A model generated the notes under the pieces. That model was not told where the DNA came from. It saw only the letters and a list, made by a program, of their open reading frames with translations, and made no database searches. The position numbers and the translations under genes are program-made. A DNA stretch of 46,668 nt from Planosporangium thailandense (GTDB lineage: Bacteria > Actinomycetota > Actinomycetes > Mycobacteriales > Micromonosporaceae), in assembly GCF_011947195.1 (NCBI RefSeq), contig NZ_JAATVY010000039.1, positions 1-46,668 on the forward strand, written 5' to 3'. Of the stretch, positions 24,741-33,040 are shown piece by piece (position 1 is the first letter of the stretch; the number at the start of each line of letters is the position of its first letter).

Positions 24741-24811
24741 TGGCGCACCGGTCGTAGTAATGGCGCACAGGTCGTAGTAATGGCGCGCACCGGTCGTAAT
24801 GGCGCTCCGGG
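24738..24811. repeat. 20-bp tandem repeat starting at the stop codon
   Basis: Units begin at 24738, 24758, 24778 and 24797: TAATGGCGCACCGGTCGTAG, then one with CACAG, then a variant with an inserted GC that lacks the last TAG, and a partial fourth copy. Every unit starts with TAA, so the first gives the stop codon of the preceding gene. It is not CRISPR (no spacers). Confidence 0.85.
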
Positions 24812-24838
24812 CGGGACTGTGACGAGTCCGATCGTCGC

Positions 24839-24869
24839 TTGATATTTAGCTCTGCAACAGAGGTATATT
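24839..24869 (+). promoter_or_regulatory. Promoter and probable auto-operator of the marR-ABC operon
   Basis: TTGATA (24839-24844) and TATATT (24864-24869) form a -35/-10 pair with a 19-bp spacer. The -10 ends 6 nt before the GTG at 24876, so the mRNA would be leaderless. Inside the spacer is an inverted repeat built on CTCTG-CAA-CAGAG (24850-24862) with ATATTTAG and GGTATAT flanks, a likely MarR-type operator. Confidence 0.65.
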
Positions 24870-24875
24870 CGAGGA

Positions 24876-25322
24876 GTGACCGAGGAACTTGCGGACGAGG
24901 TCCTCCAGCAGATCTACGGCATCCGCCGGGTGCTGCGTCGCCGCCTGCGCGCCGCGATGGACGGGCCGGCCCTCACCGCGAGCCAGGTCGAGCTGCTCCG
25001 CCTGGTGGAGAACTCCGCCGGCATCGGCGTTTCGGCCGCCGCGCGGGCCCTCCACCTGGCGGGCAACTCGGTCAGCACCCTCGTCAACCAGCTCACCGAG
25101 GCCGGCTACCTGCGGCGGGAGACCGACCCGCAGGACCGGCGGGCGGTCCGGCTGTACCTGACCGACGCGGCGACCACCCGGCTGACGAGCTGGCGCAGCG
25201 CCCGGGCCGAGCTCGTCGGCACCGGCCTGGCCGCGCTGCCGGCCGCCGACCGCGAGGCCATCGTGCAGGCGCTGCCCGCGCTGCGGCGGCTCACCGAAGC
25301 CCTAGCGGAGGAGAACACATGA
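24876..25322 (+). CDS. MarR-family transcriptional regulator
   Basis: 148 residues with a winged helix-turn-helix (TASQVELLRLV, then SAAARALHLAGNSVSTLVNQL) and the MarR wing motif RRETDPQDRRAVRLYLTD (residues about 86-103). Helical N- and C-termini would form the dimer interface. GTG 24876 begins right at the expected transcription start. The stop TGA overlaps the ATG of the ABC ATPase (25319), so regulator and exporter form an operon. It most likely represses the operon until a toxic ligand binds. Confidence 0.93.
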   Translation: MTEELADEVLQQIYGIRRVLRRRLRAAMDGPALTASQVELLRLVENSAGIGVSAAARALHLAGNSVSTLVNQLTEAGYLRRETDPQDRRAVRLYLTDAATTRLTSWRSARAELVGTGLAALPAADREAIVQALPALRRLTEALAEENT

Positions 25323-26125
25323 CGCCCGGTCCCGCCGCGGTCGAGGTCCGCGGGTTGCGGCACACCTTCGGCGACACCGTCGCGGTCGACGACCTCGACC
25401 TGACCGTCCAGCCGGGGGAGATCTTCGGGCTGCTGGGCCCCAACGGCGCCGGCAAGACCACCACGATCCGCGTGATCACCACGCTGCTGCCGCCCATGGC
25501 CGGCTCGGTCACGGTGTTCGGGCTCGACGTGAACGGCCGGAAGATGGCGGTCCGCCGGCTGGTCGGGTACGTTCCGCAGCTGCTGTCCGCCGACGGTGCG
25601 CTGTCCGGCCGGGAGAACGTCGCCCTGTTCGCCCGGCTCTTCGACGTACCCCGTGCGCAGCGGCGCGAGCGCACCGCGGCGGCCATCGACGCGATGGGGC
25701 TGTCGGAGGCCGCCGACCGGCCGGCGAGCACCTACTCCGGCGGCATGGTGCGCCGGCTGGAGCTGGCCCAGGCGCTGGTCAGCTCCCCACGGCTGCTCAT
25801 CCTCGACGAGCCGACCATCGGCCTCGACCCGGTCGCCCGGTCCGGCGTGTGGGAGCGCATCCTCGACGTCCGGCAGCAGACCGGGATGACCGTGCTCGTC
25901 ACCACCCACTACATGGATGAGGCCGAGCAGTACTGCGATCGGGTCGCGCTCATGCACCGGGGTCGGATCCGCGCCATGGGCACTCCGGGCGAGCTGATCG
26001 CGAGCCTGGACGGCGCGGGCGAGAGCCTCGACGACGTGTTCCGTTCCTACACCGGTGACGATCTCGATTCGGGAGGATTCCGCGATGTCCGTGCCGCTCG
26101 CCGCACCGCACGCCGGCTCGGCTAG
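25319..26125 (+). CDS. ABC transporter ATPase (DrrA-like)
   Basis: 268 residues. Walker A GLLGPNGAGKTT (37-48), Q-loop YVPQLLSADG, signature YSGGMVRRLELAQAL, Walker B LLILDEPTIGLD and H-loop VTTHYMDEAEQ are all present. The subgroup is that of daunorubicin-resistance-type and ABC-2 exporters. The ATG overlaps the MarR stop. The tail from about residue 245 (GESLDDVFRSYTG) is typical; the final residues run over the start of the permease gene, 41 bp of overlap. It energises the permease encoded next. Confidence 0.95.
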   Translation: MTPGPAAVEVRGLRHTFGDTVAVDDLDLTVQPGEIFGLLGPNGAGKTTTIRVITTLLPPMAGSVTVFGLDVNGRKMAVRRLVGYVPQLLSADGALSGRENVALFARLFDVPRAQRRERTAAAIDAMGLSEAADRPASTYSGGMVRRLELAQALVSSPRLLILDEPTIGLDPVARSGVWERILDVRQQTGMTVLVTTHYMDEAEQYCDRVALMHRGRIRAMGTPGELIASLDGAGESLDDVFRSYTGDDLDSGGFRDVRAARRTARRLG

Positions 26126-26900
26126 ATTCGCCAACCCGGTCCGGGTGCTGTTCTCCCGTACCGGCGCGATGTGCCTGGTCGAACTGCAGAAGCTGCGCCG
26201 CGACCGTACCGAGCTCATCACCCGGGCCATCCAGCCCGCGCTCTGGCTGGTCATCTTCGGGGAGACGTTCACCCGGATCCGCGCCATCCCCACCGGCCAC
26301 ACGCCGTACCTCGACTTCCTGGCGCCCGGCATCCTGGCGCAGTCGGCGCTGTTCGTCTCGATCTTCTACGGCATTCAGATCATCTGGGAGCGGGACGCCG
26401 GCGTCCTGGCGAAGCTGATCGTCACGCCGACGCCGCGCGCCGCGCTGGTGACCGGCAAGGCGTTCGCCGCCGGGGTGCGGGCGCTGTTCCAGGCGTTCGT
26501 GGTCGTGATCCTGGCGGCGATCCTCGGGGTCGGCATGACCGCGAACCCGCTCAAGCTGCTGGGCACCGCGGTCGTGCTGCTGCTCGGTTCGGCCTTCTTC
26601 TGCTGCCTGTCCATCACGATCGCCGGCCTGGTGCTGAAGCGGGAACGGATGATGGGCATCGGCCAGGCCATCATGATGCCGCTGTTCTTCGCGTCGAACG
26701 CGCTGTACCCGGTGGCGATCATGCCGGGCTGGCTGCGGGTGCTCAACCACATCAACCCCTTGAGCTACGAGGTCGAGGCGCTGCGCGGCCTGCTGATCGG
26801 CGCGCCGGCCCGGCTCGGGCTCGACTTCGGGATCCTGATCTGCGCCACCGTGGTGGCCATCAGCGTCGCCTCCGGGCTGCTCGGCCGGCTGACCCGGTAG
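26085..26900 (+). CDS. ABC-2 type transporter permease (DrrB-like)
   Basis: 271 residues with six predicted helices and the ABC-2 signature region near the end (MPLFFASNALYPVAIMPGWL, then HINPLSYEVEALRGLL). ATG 26085 is preceded by GGGAGGA inside the 3' end of the ATPase gene, which is the most convincing start although the frame opens at 26055. With the ATPase it should form an exporter for a drug or lipid under MarR control. Confidence 0.93.
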   Translation: MSVPLAAPHAGSARFANPVRVLFSRTGAMCLVELQKLRRDRTELITRAIQPALWLVIFGETFTRIRAIPTGHTPYLDFLAPGILAQSALFVSIFYGIQIIWERDAGVLAKLIVTPTPRAALVTGKAFAAGVRALFQAFVVVILAAILGVGMTANPLKLLGTAVVLLLGSAFFCCLSITIAGLVLKRERMMGIGQAIMMPLFFASNALYPVAIMPGWLRVLNHINPLSYEVEALRGLLIGAPARLGLDFGILICATVVAISVASGLLGRLTR

Positions 26901-26903
26901 TAC

Positions 26904-27350
26904 CTACCGCCCTTTCTCCCGAGCCTCGGCGGTCGCCCGCGCGTTCACCTTCTGGATCGCCGCCACCAGGTCGGACTTGTTCAGGTCTTCGGGGTGCTCG
27001 ATGCCGACCTTGCGGGCCACCTCGTCGAGGTGGACCTTCGGGGCGTAGGCGTCGACGCCCTGCGCGGTGTCCCGCTGCTGCCGGCCCGATTGCGGCGTAC
27101 CCTGCTCGGCCTGCGGGTCCGAGGGTCCCGTGCGCTCTTTGGGCTCCCAGTGGTCACCGACCTTCTCGTGCGTGTGCTTCAGCGACGCGTACGCGATGCG
27201 GCGGGCGCGCTCGCCGGGGCCGTACGTCTCCTCGGCCGATTCCAGCGTCTTCTCGTACGTCCGCACGGCCTTGTCGTCGGAACGGGCGATGGTCGACGGA
27301 ACCTCGTCACGCATCTCCTCGGCCTGCCCATGCTTGTCCTTGCCCGGCAT
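26904..27350 (-). CDS. ChaB-domain protein with Rho-N-like C-terminus
   Basis: 148 residues. The centre (about 8-70: EVPSTIARSDDKAVRTYEKT ... RIAYASLKHTHEKVG) is a ChaB domain, and the end (DEVARKVGIEHPEDLNKSDL, about 110-130) resembles the small Rho N-terminal/SAP-like helix bundle common at the end of actinobacterial ChaB proteins. Between them is a Gln/Pro/Glu-rich linker. Soluble, charged and likely nucleic-acid associated; physiological role unclear. ATG 27350 has AAGGTG upstream. It converges on the ABC permease with 3 bp between. Confidence 0.85.
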   Translation of the reverse strand: MPGKDKHGQAEEMRDEVPSTIARSDDKAVRTYEKTLESAEETYGPGERARRIAYASLKHTHEKVGDHWEPKERTGPSDPQAEQGTPQSGRQQRDTAQGVDAYAPKVHLDEVARKVGIEHPEDLNKSDLVAAIQKVNARATAEAREKGR

Positions 27351-27470
27351 CTCGATCACCTTCCCGGGTGGCGGACCGGTACCCCGGCGGACCGGTACCC
27401 CGTAGGCATACCCCGCCACCCACGGTCGACCCTTGCCGGCGGATTGTGACTGACTTCCCAATAAGCAAAC

Positions 27471-27485
27471 TTGCCTAATGGGCAA
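27471..27485. promoter_or_regulatory. Inverted repeat TTGCC-N5-GGCAA between ChaB and hydrolase genes
   Basis: TTGCC-TAATG-GGCAA lies in an AT-rich patch (AATAAGCAAAC before, AAAGATTG after). It resembles the site TTGCC-N7-GGCAA upstream of the NiCoT gene at 29366-29382, so the same factor may bind both. It is 133 bp before the hydrolase start and 120 bp before ChaB. Confidence 0.4.
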
Positions 27486-27618
27486 AGATTGACGATGCTG
27501 GTGCGTGCCCATCGAAAACAGGGAGGCGCGCCACGCCTGAGCAGCACCGACGCCACACTCGTCCCGGCCCCGGCCACACTCGTCCCGGCCTCGGCCACCC
27601 GGCGAGAAGGCCGCGCCG

Positions 27619-29295
27619 TTGATCGGCGTCGAGTCGATCACCGTACGGGAGCCGCGGCAGCTTCCGGCCGGCCCGGTGCGACGTGCCGGCCGGCCCACGC
27701 GCCTGTCCGGGCTGAGCGGTGCGACCCTGGCGCTCTGCGCGTCGCTGACCCCGTCGCTCCTACCGCGTACCTGGGTTCAGCAGGGGGTGATCAGCGGCTT
27801 CGCCGCCGTGATCGGTTACGTCCTGGGGATCGTCGTCGGCTGGCTGGTCACGAGGTTCGTACGGGTGGGCCCGCGGCTGCGGCGCATCGCCGGCCGGACG
27901 GCGGTGGCGCTCGGCGCGCCGCTCCTGGCCGTCTCCCTGTACGAGGGGGCGCGCTGGCAGCGCGACATCGACCGGCTGATGGGGCTGCCCGCGTCGCCGG
28001 TGTACCTGTGGCTGGGCGTGCCGGTCATCGCCGCGGGCGTGGCCGGGGCCCTGCTCATGCTCGGTCGCGGCCTCGGTGGCGCCGTACGGGCGGTCGCCCG
28101 GCTGCTGACCCGGTGGATCCCGCCGGCGGTCTCCCAGGTCACCGCCGTACTCGTGGTGGCGTTGCTGACCGCGGGCCTGCTCAACGGGGTGGTCTACCGC
28201 GGACTGCTGCGCGTGGCGACGTCGACGGCCGGCGCGGTCGACCAGAGCACGGGCAGCGGGGTGGCCGCCCCGACCAGCCCCGCCCGGTCCGGCAGCCCGC
28301 AGTCGCTGGTCAGCTGGTCCTCGCTCGGCATGCACGGGCGGGAGTTCGTCTCCGGCGGCCCGAGCGTACAGGCGCTGGCGCAGTTCAACGGCGCGCCGGC
28401 GAAGGAGCCGATCCGCGCCTACGCCGGCCTCGACTCGGCGCCCACCGTCGCCGACGAGGCGGCGTTGGCCGTACGCGAACTGCGCCGGACCGGCGCGTTC
28501 TCCCGCCAGGTGCTGTGCGTCGTCACCACGACGGGCACCGGCTGGGTGGACCCGAAGGCCGCGGCCGCGCTGGAGTACCTGTACAACGGCGACACCGCGC
28601 TGGTCGGCATCCAGTACTCGTACCTGCCGAGCTGGATCTCGTTCCTGGTGGAGAAGGGCAAGGCCCAGGAGGCCGGGCGGGAGCTGTTCGACCAGGTGTA
28701 CGCCGCGTGGTCGGCCCTGCCGCCGGACGGGCGACCCCGGCTGCTGGTCTTCGGCGAGAGCCTCGGATCGATGGGGTCGGAAGCGGCGTTCAGCGGGCTC
28801 GACGACATCAGCGCCCGCGCCGACGGTGTGCTGTGGGTCGGGCCGACCAATGCCAACAGCCTCTGGGGCCGGCTGGAGCGCGGGCGGGACCCGGGCACGC
28901 CGGCGGTCCTGCCGACCTACGGGCGCGGCCGGGTCGTACGCTTCGCCGCCAAGCCGGCCGACCTGGCTCCGGACTCGCCGGACCGGCCGAAGGTCGTCTA
29001 CCTGCAGCACGCCTCCGACCCGGTCGTCTGGTGGTCGCCGAAGCTGCTGCTGCACCGGCCCGACTGGCTCAAAGAGCGCCGTGGCGGTGACGTGCTCCCG
29101 TCGATCCGGTGGTACCCCTTCGTGACGTTTCTGCAGCTCACTGCGGATCTGGTGTCGGCGTACGGCGCGCCGGACACGCACGGACACCGCTACGGGGGGA
29201 CGGTCGCCGCGGCCTGGTCGACCGTCGCGCCGCCGCCGGGGTGGTCGGCGGCCCGGACCGCTCAGCTCACCAAGGTGATCGCGCCGAACGGGTGA
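27619..29295 (+). CDS. Membrane alpha/beta-hydrolase (Abhydrolase_9 type)
   Basis: 558 residues. The N-terminal part (about 30-205) has four to five membrane helices, starting LSGATLALCASLTPSLLPRTW, followed by an extracytoplasmic alpha/beta-hydrolase domain with the nucleophile elbow GESLGS (Ser about 381) and VVYLQHASDPVVWW with the acid residue near the end. This two-part arrangement is that of the Abhydrolase_9 family, common in actinobacteria and of unknown substrate. TTG 27619 has GAGAAGG upstream but is not certain. The gene is followed by the NiCoT gene 122 bp later. Confidence 0.87.
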   Translation: MIGVESITVREPRQLPAGPVRRAGRPTRLSGLSGATLALCASLTPSLLPRTWVQQGVISGFAAVIGYVLGIVVGWLVTRFVRVGPRLRRIAGRTAVALGAPLLAVSLYEGARWQRDIDRLMGLPASPVYLWLGVPVIAAGVAGALLMLGRGLGGAVRAVARLLTRWIPPAVSQVTAVLVVALLTAGLLNGVVYRGLLRVATSTAGAVDQSTGSGVAAPTSPARSGSPQSLVSWSSLGMHGREFVSGGPSVQALAQFNGAPAKEPIRAYAGLDSAPTVADEAALAVRELRRTGAFSRQVLCVVTTTGTGWVDPKAAAALEYLYNGDTALVGIQYSYLPSWISFLVEKGKAQEAGRELFDQVYAAWSALPPDGRPRLLVFGESLGSMGSEAAFSGLDDISARADGVLWVGPTNANSLWGRLERGRDPGTPAVLPTYGRGRVVRFAAKPADLAPDSPDRPKVVYLQHASDPVVWWSPKLLLHRPDWLKERRGGDVLPSIRWYPFVTFLQLTADLVSAYGAPDTHGHRYGGTVAAAWSTVAPPPGWSAARTAQLTKVIAPNG

Positions 29296-29362
29296 GGTCC
29301 GCCGACACCGGCTGGTGATCTCCAACAGAGACGAAGGCCATTAACGCTTGCCTCACGGCCTC

Positions 29363-29385
29363 TTATTGCCAAAGATAGGCAATAA
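29363..29385. promoter_or_regulatory. Inverted-repeat operator upstream of the NiCoT transporter
   Basis: TTATTGCC (29363-29370), AAAGATA, GGCAATAA (29378-29385): a perfect 8-bp inverted repeat with a 7-bp spacer, 32 bp before the ATG. Its size and place suit a metal-sensing ArsR-, Fur/Nur- or TetR-type repressor. The sequence does not match the NikR consensus (GTATGA-N16-TCATAC). Confidence 0.65.
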
Positions 29386-29417
29386 CAAGACGTCGTCGAC
29401 AGCTGAGTGAGGATCGC

Positions 29418-30548
29418 ATGGCCGTCACCACGCTGACGCGTACCACCCCGACAGGCCCGGTGCGCGCGGCCCTCGACCGTCGGGGCTGGGCCAGCCTGGC
29501 GGGGATGGCGGCCTTCATCGCGGCGCTGCACATCGTCGGCTGGGGGATCCTGCTCCTGGTCGTCGCCCCGGCGCGCTACCACGTCGGCACCGCAGGCGTC
29601 TTCGGCGTCGGCATCGGTATCACCGCATACACCCTCGGGATGCGGCACGCCTTCGACGCCGACCACATCGCCGCGATCGACAACACCACCCGCAAGCTCA
29701 TGGTCGACCGGCAACGGCCCGTCTCGGTGGGGTTCTGGTTCTCGCTGGGCCACTCCAGCGTCGTGTTCGGGCTGTGCCTCCTGCTCGGCATCGGGGTGCG
29801 CGCCCTGGCCGGGCAGGTGGAGAACGGCAGCTCGACGCTCCAGCGGACCACCGGCCTTATCGGCACCACCGTGTCGGGGGTGTTCCTCTACCTCATCGGC
29901 ATCATCAACCTGGTCATCCTGGTCGGCATCGTCAAGGTCTTCCGGCAGATGCGCCGGGGCGTCTACGACGAGCAGGCGCTCGAAGAGCAGCTCGACAAGC
30001 GCGGTCTGATGAACCGAATCCTGTCCGGCGCCACCAGGGCCGTGAGCAGGCCCTGGCAGATGTACCCGATCGGGCTGCTGTTCGGCCTCGGCTTCGACAC
30101 CGCCACCGAAGTCTCCCTGCTCGTCCTGGCCGGCGGCGCGGCGGTGTTCAACCTGCCCTGGTACGCCATCCTCACCCTGCCGATCCTGTTCGCCGCCGGC
30201 ATGAGCCTGCTCGACACCATCGACGGCTGCTTCATGAACTTCGCCTACGGCTGGGCGTTCTCCAAGCCCGTCCGCAAGGTGTACTACAACATCACCATCA
30301 CCGGCCTGTCGGTGGCCGTGGCGCTCATCATCGGCACCATCGAGCTGGCCTCGATCCTCGCCGAGAAGCTCGACGTCACCACCGGTCCGCTCGCCGCGAT
30401 CGGCGGCCTCGACCTCAACAACGTCGGGTACGTCATCGTCGGCCTGTTCGCCGTCACCTGGGTCGTCGCCCTGCTGATCTGGCGCTACGCCCGGATCGAG
30501 GACAAGTGGGCCGCCCGGCTCGCCGAGAGCCCGGTCGACGCCGAGTAG
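29418..30548 (+). CDS. NiCoT-family nickel/cobalt transporter
   Basis: 376 residues with eight predicted helices. The family signature RHAFDADHIAAIDNTTR (HX4DH motif) is in the second helix, with FSLGHSSVVF, LGFDTATEVSLL and GMSLLDTIDG as the further conserved motifs. Members carry Ni2+ and/or Co2+ inward with high affinity for urease, hydrogenase, nickel SOD or B12 enzymes. No such enzyme is encoded in this window. ATG 29418 is preceded by GTGAGGA. It ends 19 bp before the convergent GGDEF gene, with no terminator in between. Confidence 0.95.
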   Translation: MAVTTLTRTTPTGPVRAALDRRGWASLAGMAAFIAALHIVGWGILLLVVAPARYHVGTAGVFGVGIGITAYTLGMRHAFDADHIAAIDNTTRKLMVDRQRPVSVGFWFSLGHSSVVFGLCLLLGIGVRALAGQVENGSSTLQRTTGLIGTTVSGVFLYLIGIINLVILVGIVKVFRQMRRGVYDEQALEEQLDKRGLMNRILSGATRAVSRPWQMYPIGLLFGLGFDTATEVSLLVLAGGAAVFNLPWYAILTLPILFAAGMSLLDTIDGCFMNFAYGWAFSKPVRKVYYNITITGLSVAVALIIGTIELASILAEKLDVTTGPLAAIGGLDLNNVGYVIVGLFAVTWVVALLIWRYARIEDKWAARLAESPVDAE

Positions 30549-30567
30549 CCGGTTCCGAGTCGTCGTT

Positions 30568-32184
30568 TCAAAAGGGCGCGGCCACCACCCGGTCGCGGCC
30601 GGCACGCTTCGCTGCGTACAGGTTCTGGTCCGCCGCCCGTAGCAGATCCGCCGGTGAGCCGGTGTCCGCGCTGCTCACGGCGACGCCGAAGCTGGCCGTC
30701 ACCGGCAGCTGGCCGGTCAGCGGCGCCCAGTCGTGCGCGTGCACGAGCCGGCGTACCTTCTCGCAGCGCCGCACCGCCTGCGCGCTGTCATCTCCGGGCA
30801 GCACCAGCACGAACTCCTCGCCGCCGAGCCGGGCGGCGAAGCCACCCTCGGCCGGCGCGCTGCCGAGGTAGCCCGCGACCGCCTTGAGGACCAGGTCGCC
30901 CGTCTCGTGTGAGCACTGATCATTGATCTGCTTGAAATGGTCGAGGTCGACGATCGCGACGGCGACGACGCCGCCGGTCTCGGCCGCCTCGGCCAGCAGC
31001 GCCGGCAGCCGCTCCTCCACACGACGGCGGTTGTACAGGCCGGTGAGCGGGTCGCGGAACGACAGCTCCCGGAAGCGGTCGGAATCCTGCCGCGCCTCCG
31101 CGGCCTCGAACACGGCCTGGGTGATGCGCGCCCGGGCGTCACTCTCCGCCTGGTGCAGCTCCGCCCACTCCCGATGGAAGACGAGGTGCTGCTCGAACGC
31201 TTCCCGGTATCGCCCCTGGCCGGCGTACAGGTGTGCCCGGGCGAGCAGGGCGCTGGCCCGGATCTCGGCAAGGCCGCCCTCGTCGGACAACGCGAGACAC
31301 CGGTCCAGCGTCTCCTCGGCCGCTGCCGTGTCGTCCACGCGGCGGTACACCTCTGCGAGGGTCAACAGGCAGCTGGCGACCGCGTCGGCCTCCGTGGTGA
31401 CGACCTGCGCGTCGGGCGCCGCCACGCGCAGCAGCGCCGCCCGCGCCGCCTCGTACTCGCCGTTGGCCAGGTACGCCTCTCCCAGCGTGTCGATGAAGGA
31501 GGCCGGCAGCACCACATCGTGCGCATCGGCCAGCGTCTGCATCCTGCGGGCGACAGCAAGGCTCGCGGCGGCGTTGCCCGCCTCGTACTCGCAGTACGCA
31601 AGGTTGTTGAGCACCGACAACCGGTGCCGCAGCGTGCCGTGTGCCTCCGCGAGCTGCCCGGCGCGCCCGTACCGGCGCCGCGCCGCCGCGTACGACCCGG
31701 TCATCGACAGCGCGACGGCCAGCGTCAGCTCGTGGTCGAACCGGACGACCGGGTGCGTGTCGTCGGGCGTGAGCTCCACCGCCCGCACCGCATCCTCGAG
31801 GGACCGCTGCCGGTCGCCCAGGTAACGGAAGAAGCGGGACAGGACCACGTGGCTGCGGGCAAGCAGGTACTGGTGCCGGTTCGCGTCGGCCCACCGGTTG
31901 ACGTCACGGGCGGTGCGCCCGCCGGCCGCGGTCTCGCCGCTGCGCAGCAGGATGTCGGCCTGGACCAGCCGGGCTCTCAGCTCGAGGTCGACCAGCCCGA
32001 GGGCTGCGGCGGCCCGCTCGACCCGCTCGGCCCGCGCCATGTGCCGTGGATCGAACAGCTCCGTTTCCAGGCGTACGCTTTCGCGTCGCAGCTCTTCGGC
32101 ATCCGCCGGCCCGGTCGGCGAATCCGCGACGGCGTTCTGACTCACAGCGGAGAGATCGGCGTCCACCCCGCCAGCATTAGCCAA
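30568..32184 (-). CDS. TPR-GGDEF diguanylate cyclase (second paralogue)
   Basis: 538 residues with TPR-like repeats (about 50-360, for instance HRLSVLNNLAYCEYEAGNAA) and a GGDEF domain starting RDPLTGLYNRRRVE with RLGGEEFVLVLPG (GGEEF near residue 454). No RxxD inhibitory site. Domain order, spacing and many repeat sequences match the gene at 13877. TTG 32184 is the longest start; a GTG at 32166 is equally possible and neither has a clear ribosome-binding site. It follows the methyltransferase gene in the same direction at a 51-bp distance and could be transcribed with it. Confidence 0.92.
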   Translation of the reverse strand: MANAGGVDADLSAVSQNAVADSPTGPADAEELRRESVRLETELFDPRHMARAERVERAAAALGLVDLELRARLVQADILLRSGETAAGGRTARDVNRWADANRHQYLLARSHVVLSRFFRYLGDRQRSLEDAVRAVELTPDDTHPVVRFDHELTLAVALSMTGSYAAARRRYGRAGQLAEAHGTLRHRLSVLNNLAYCEYEAGNAAASLAVARRMQTLADAHDVVLPASFIDTLGEAYLANGEYEAARAALLRVAAPDAQVVTTEADAVASCLLTLAEVYRRVDDTAAAEETLDRCLALSDEGGLAEIRASALLARAHLYAGQGRYREAFEQHLVFHREWAELHQAESDARARITQAVFEAAEARQDSDRFRELSFRDPLTGLYNRRRVEERLPALLAEAAETGGVVAVAIVDLDHFKQINDQCSHETGDLVLKAVAGYLGSAPAEGGFAARLGGEEFVLVLPGDDSAQAVRRCEKVRRLVHAHDWAPLTGQLPVTASFGVAVSSADTGSPADLLRAADQNLYAAKRAGRDRVVAAPF

Positions 32185-32235
32185 GATCGTTGACGATTCC
32201 AGTGGTCGAATCGGGTCTCACCCGGCTGGCGGGCG

Positions 32236-32838
32236 TCAGTCCCGGACCGCCGTCACGACCGTGTCGATGGCGTCGACACACCGGCCGTCCTCGGTCGTCA
32301 CCGGGCGGCGTGCCCGCTCGGCGCGGCCGATGCGCAGCCCGGGAAGCGTGGCGACGACCGCCTCCGGGCTGAGCAGGATCGCCGGGTCCTGCGGGCCGCC
32401 GATCCCGTCGGTGAGGTTGGTCAGGTCGTGGCCGATGACGACGAGCACGCCACCCGGGGCCAGGGCGCCGGCGGCGCGGGCCAGCACGGCCGCCCGGTCC
32501 GGGGCGGGCAGGTGCAGATAGGCCACCAGCACCGCGTCGAACGCAGCTGCCGGCGGGGCGTACCCGAGGAGGTCGGCGGTCACCCACTCCACCCGTACGC
32601 CGCGGGCGTCGGCCAGGCGTCGTCCCTTGTCGACGGCGACGGGCGAGAAGTCGACGGCGGTGACCTCCCATCCCCGGCCGGCCAGCCATACGGCGTTGCG
32701 GCCCTCACCCGCCGCCAGGTCGAGCGCCCGGCCCGGGGGCAGGGCGGCGAGCTCCTCGACGGCGAACCGGTTGGGCTCGCCGGTCCAGACCAGATCGGGC
32801 GCGGACGCGTAGCGGGCATCCCAGGCGGCACTGTCCAT
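32236..32838 (-). CDS. SAM-dependent methyltransferase
   Basis: 200 residues of class I methyltransferase fold: motif I ALDLAAGEGRNAVWLA (about 38-53), the acidic end of strand 2 in TAVDFSPVAV, and post-motif AFDAVLVAYLHLP. Close in type to the TehB/ubiE-like tellurite-resistance or thiopurine methyltransferase group (opening WDARYASAPDLVWTGEPN is typical). ATG 32838 is preceded by ATGAGG. It is divergent from the TetR gene, with a palindrome in the gap, so it may be its target. Substrate unknown. Confidence 0.9.
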   Translation of the reverse strand: MDSAAWDARYASAPDLVWTGEPNRFAVEELAALPPGRALDLAAGEGRNAVWLAGRGWEVTAVDFSPVAVDKGRRLADARGVRVEWVTADLLGYAPPAAAFDAVLVAYLHLPAPDRAAVLARAAGALAPGGVLVVIGHDLTNLTDGIGGPQDPAILLSPEAVVATLPGLRIGRAERARRPVTTEDGRCVDAIDTVVTAVRD

Positions 32839-32962
32839 GACAGGACCTCATCATCGGTGCGTTGCGCGCACAAGAGATGTACGGATGCGTGTCGGCGCGA
32901 CCACAATCTGCTACAGACCGATACGCTGGCGCGCGGCACCGGTTCATCTCTCCGATGGCACC

Positions 32963-32976
32963 GTGCCGATCGGCAC
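32963..32976. promoter_or_regulatory. Palindrome GTGCCGATCGGCAC upstream of the TetR gene
   Basis: A perfect 14-bp palindrome, flanked by CCGATG on the left and CATCGG on the right so that the symmetry extends with a 5-base offset (32952-32982). It lies 64 bp before the TetR ATG and 124 bp from the divergent methyltransferase, the usual place of a TetR auto-operator. Confidence 0.55.
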
Positions 32977-33040
32977 CATCGGATCGTTGGCTGAAAGCCA
33001 ACGCCGAAGGCGTCACGGTGTTCGTTCAACAGGAAGCACA

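Noticed and set aside
24738-24811. CRISPR-like regular repeat.
   Set aside because: Units are contiguous without spacers and no cas gene is present; it is a simple tandem repeat.
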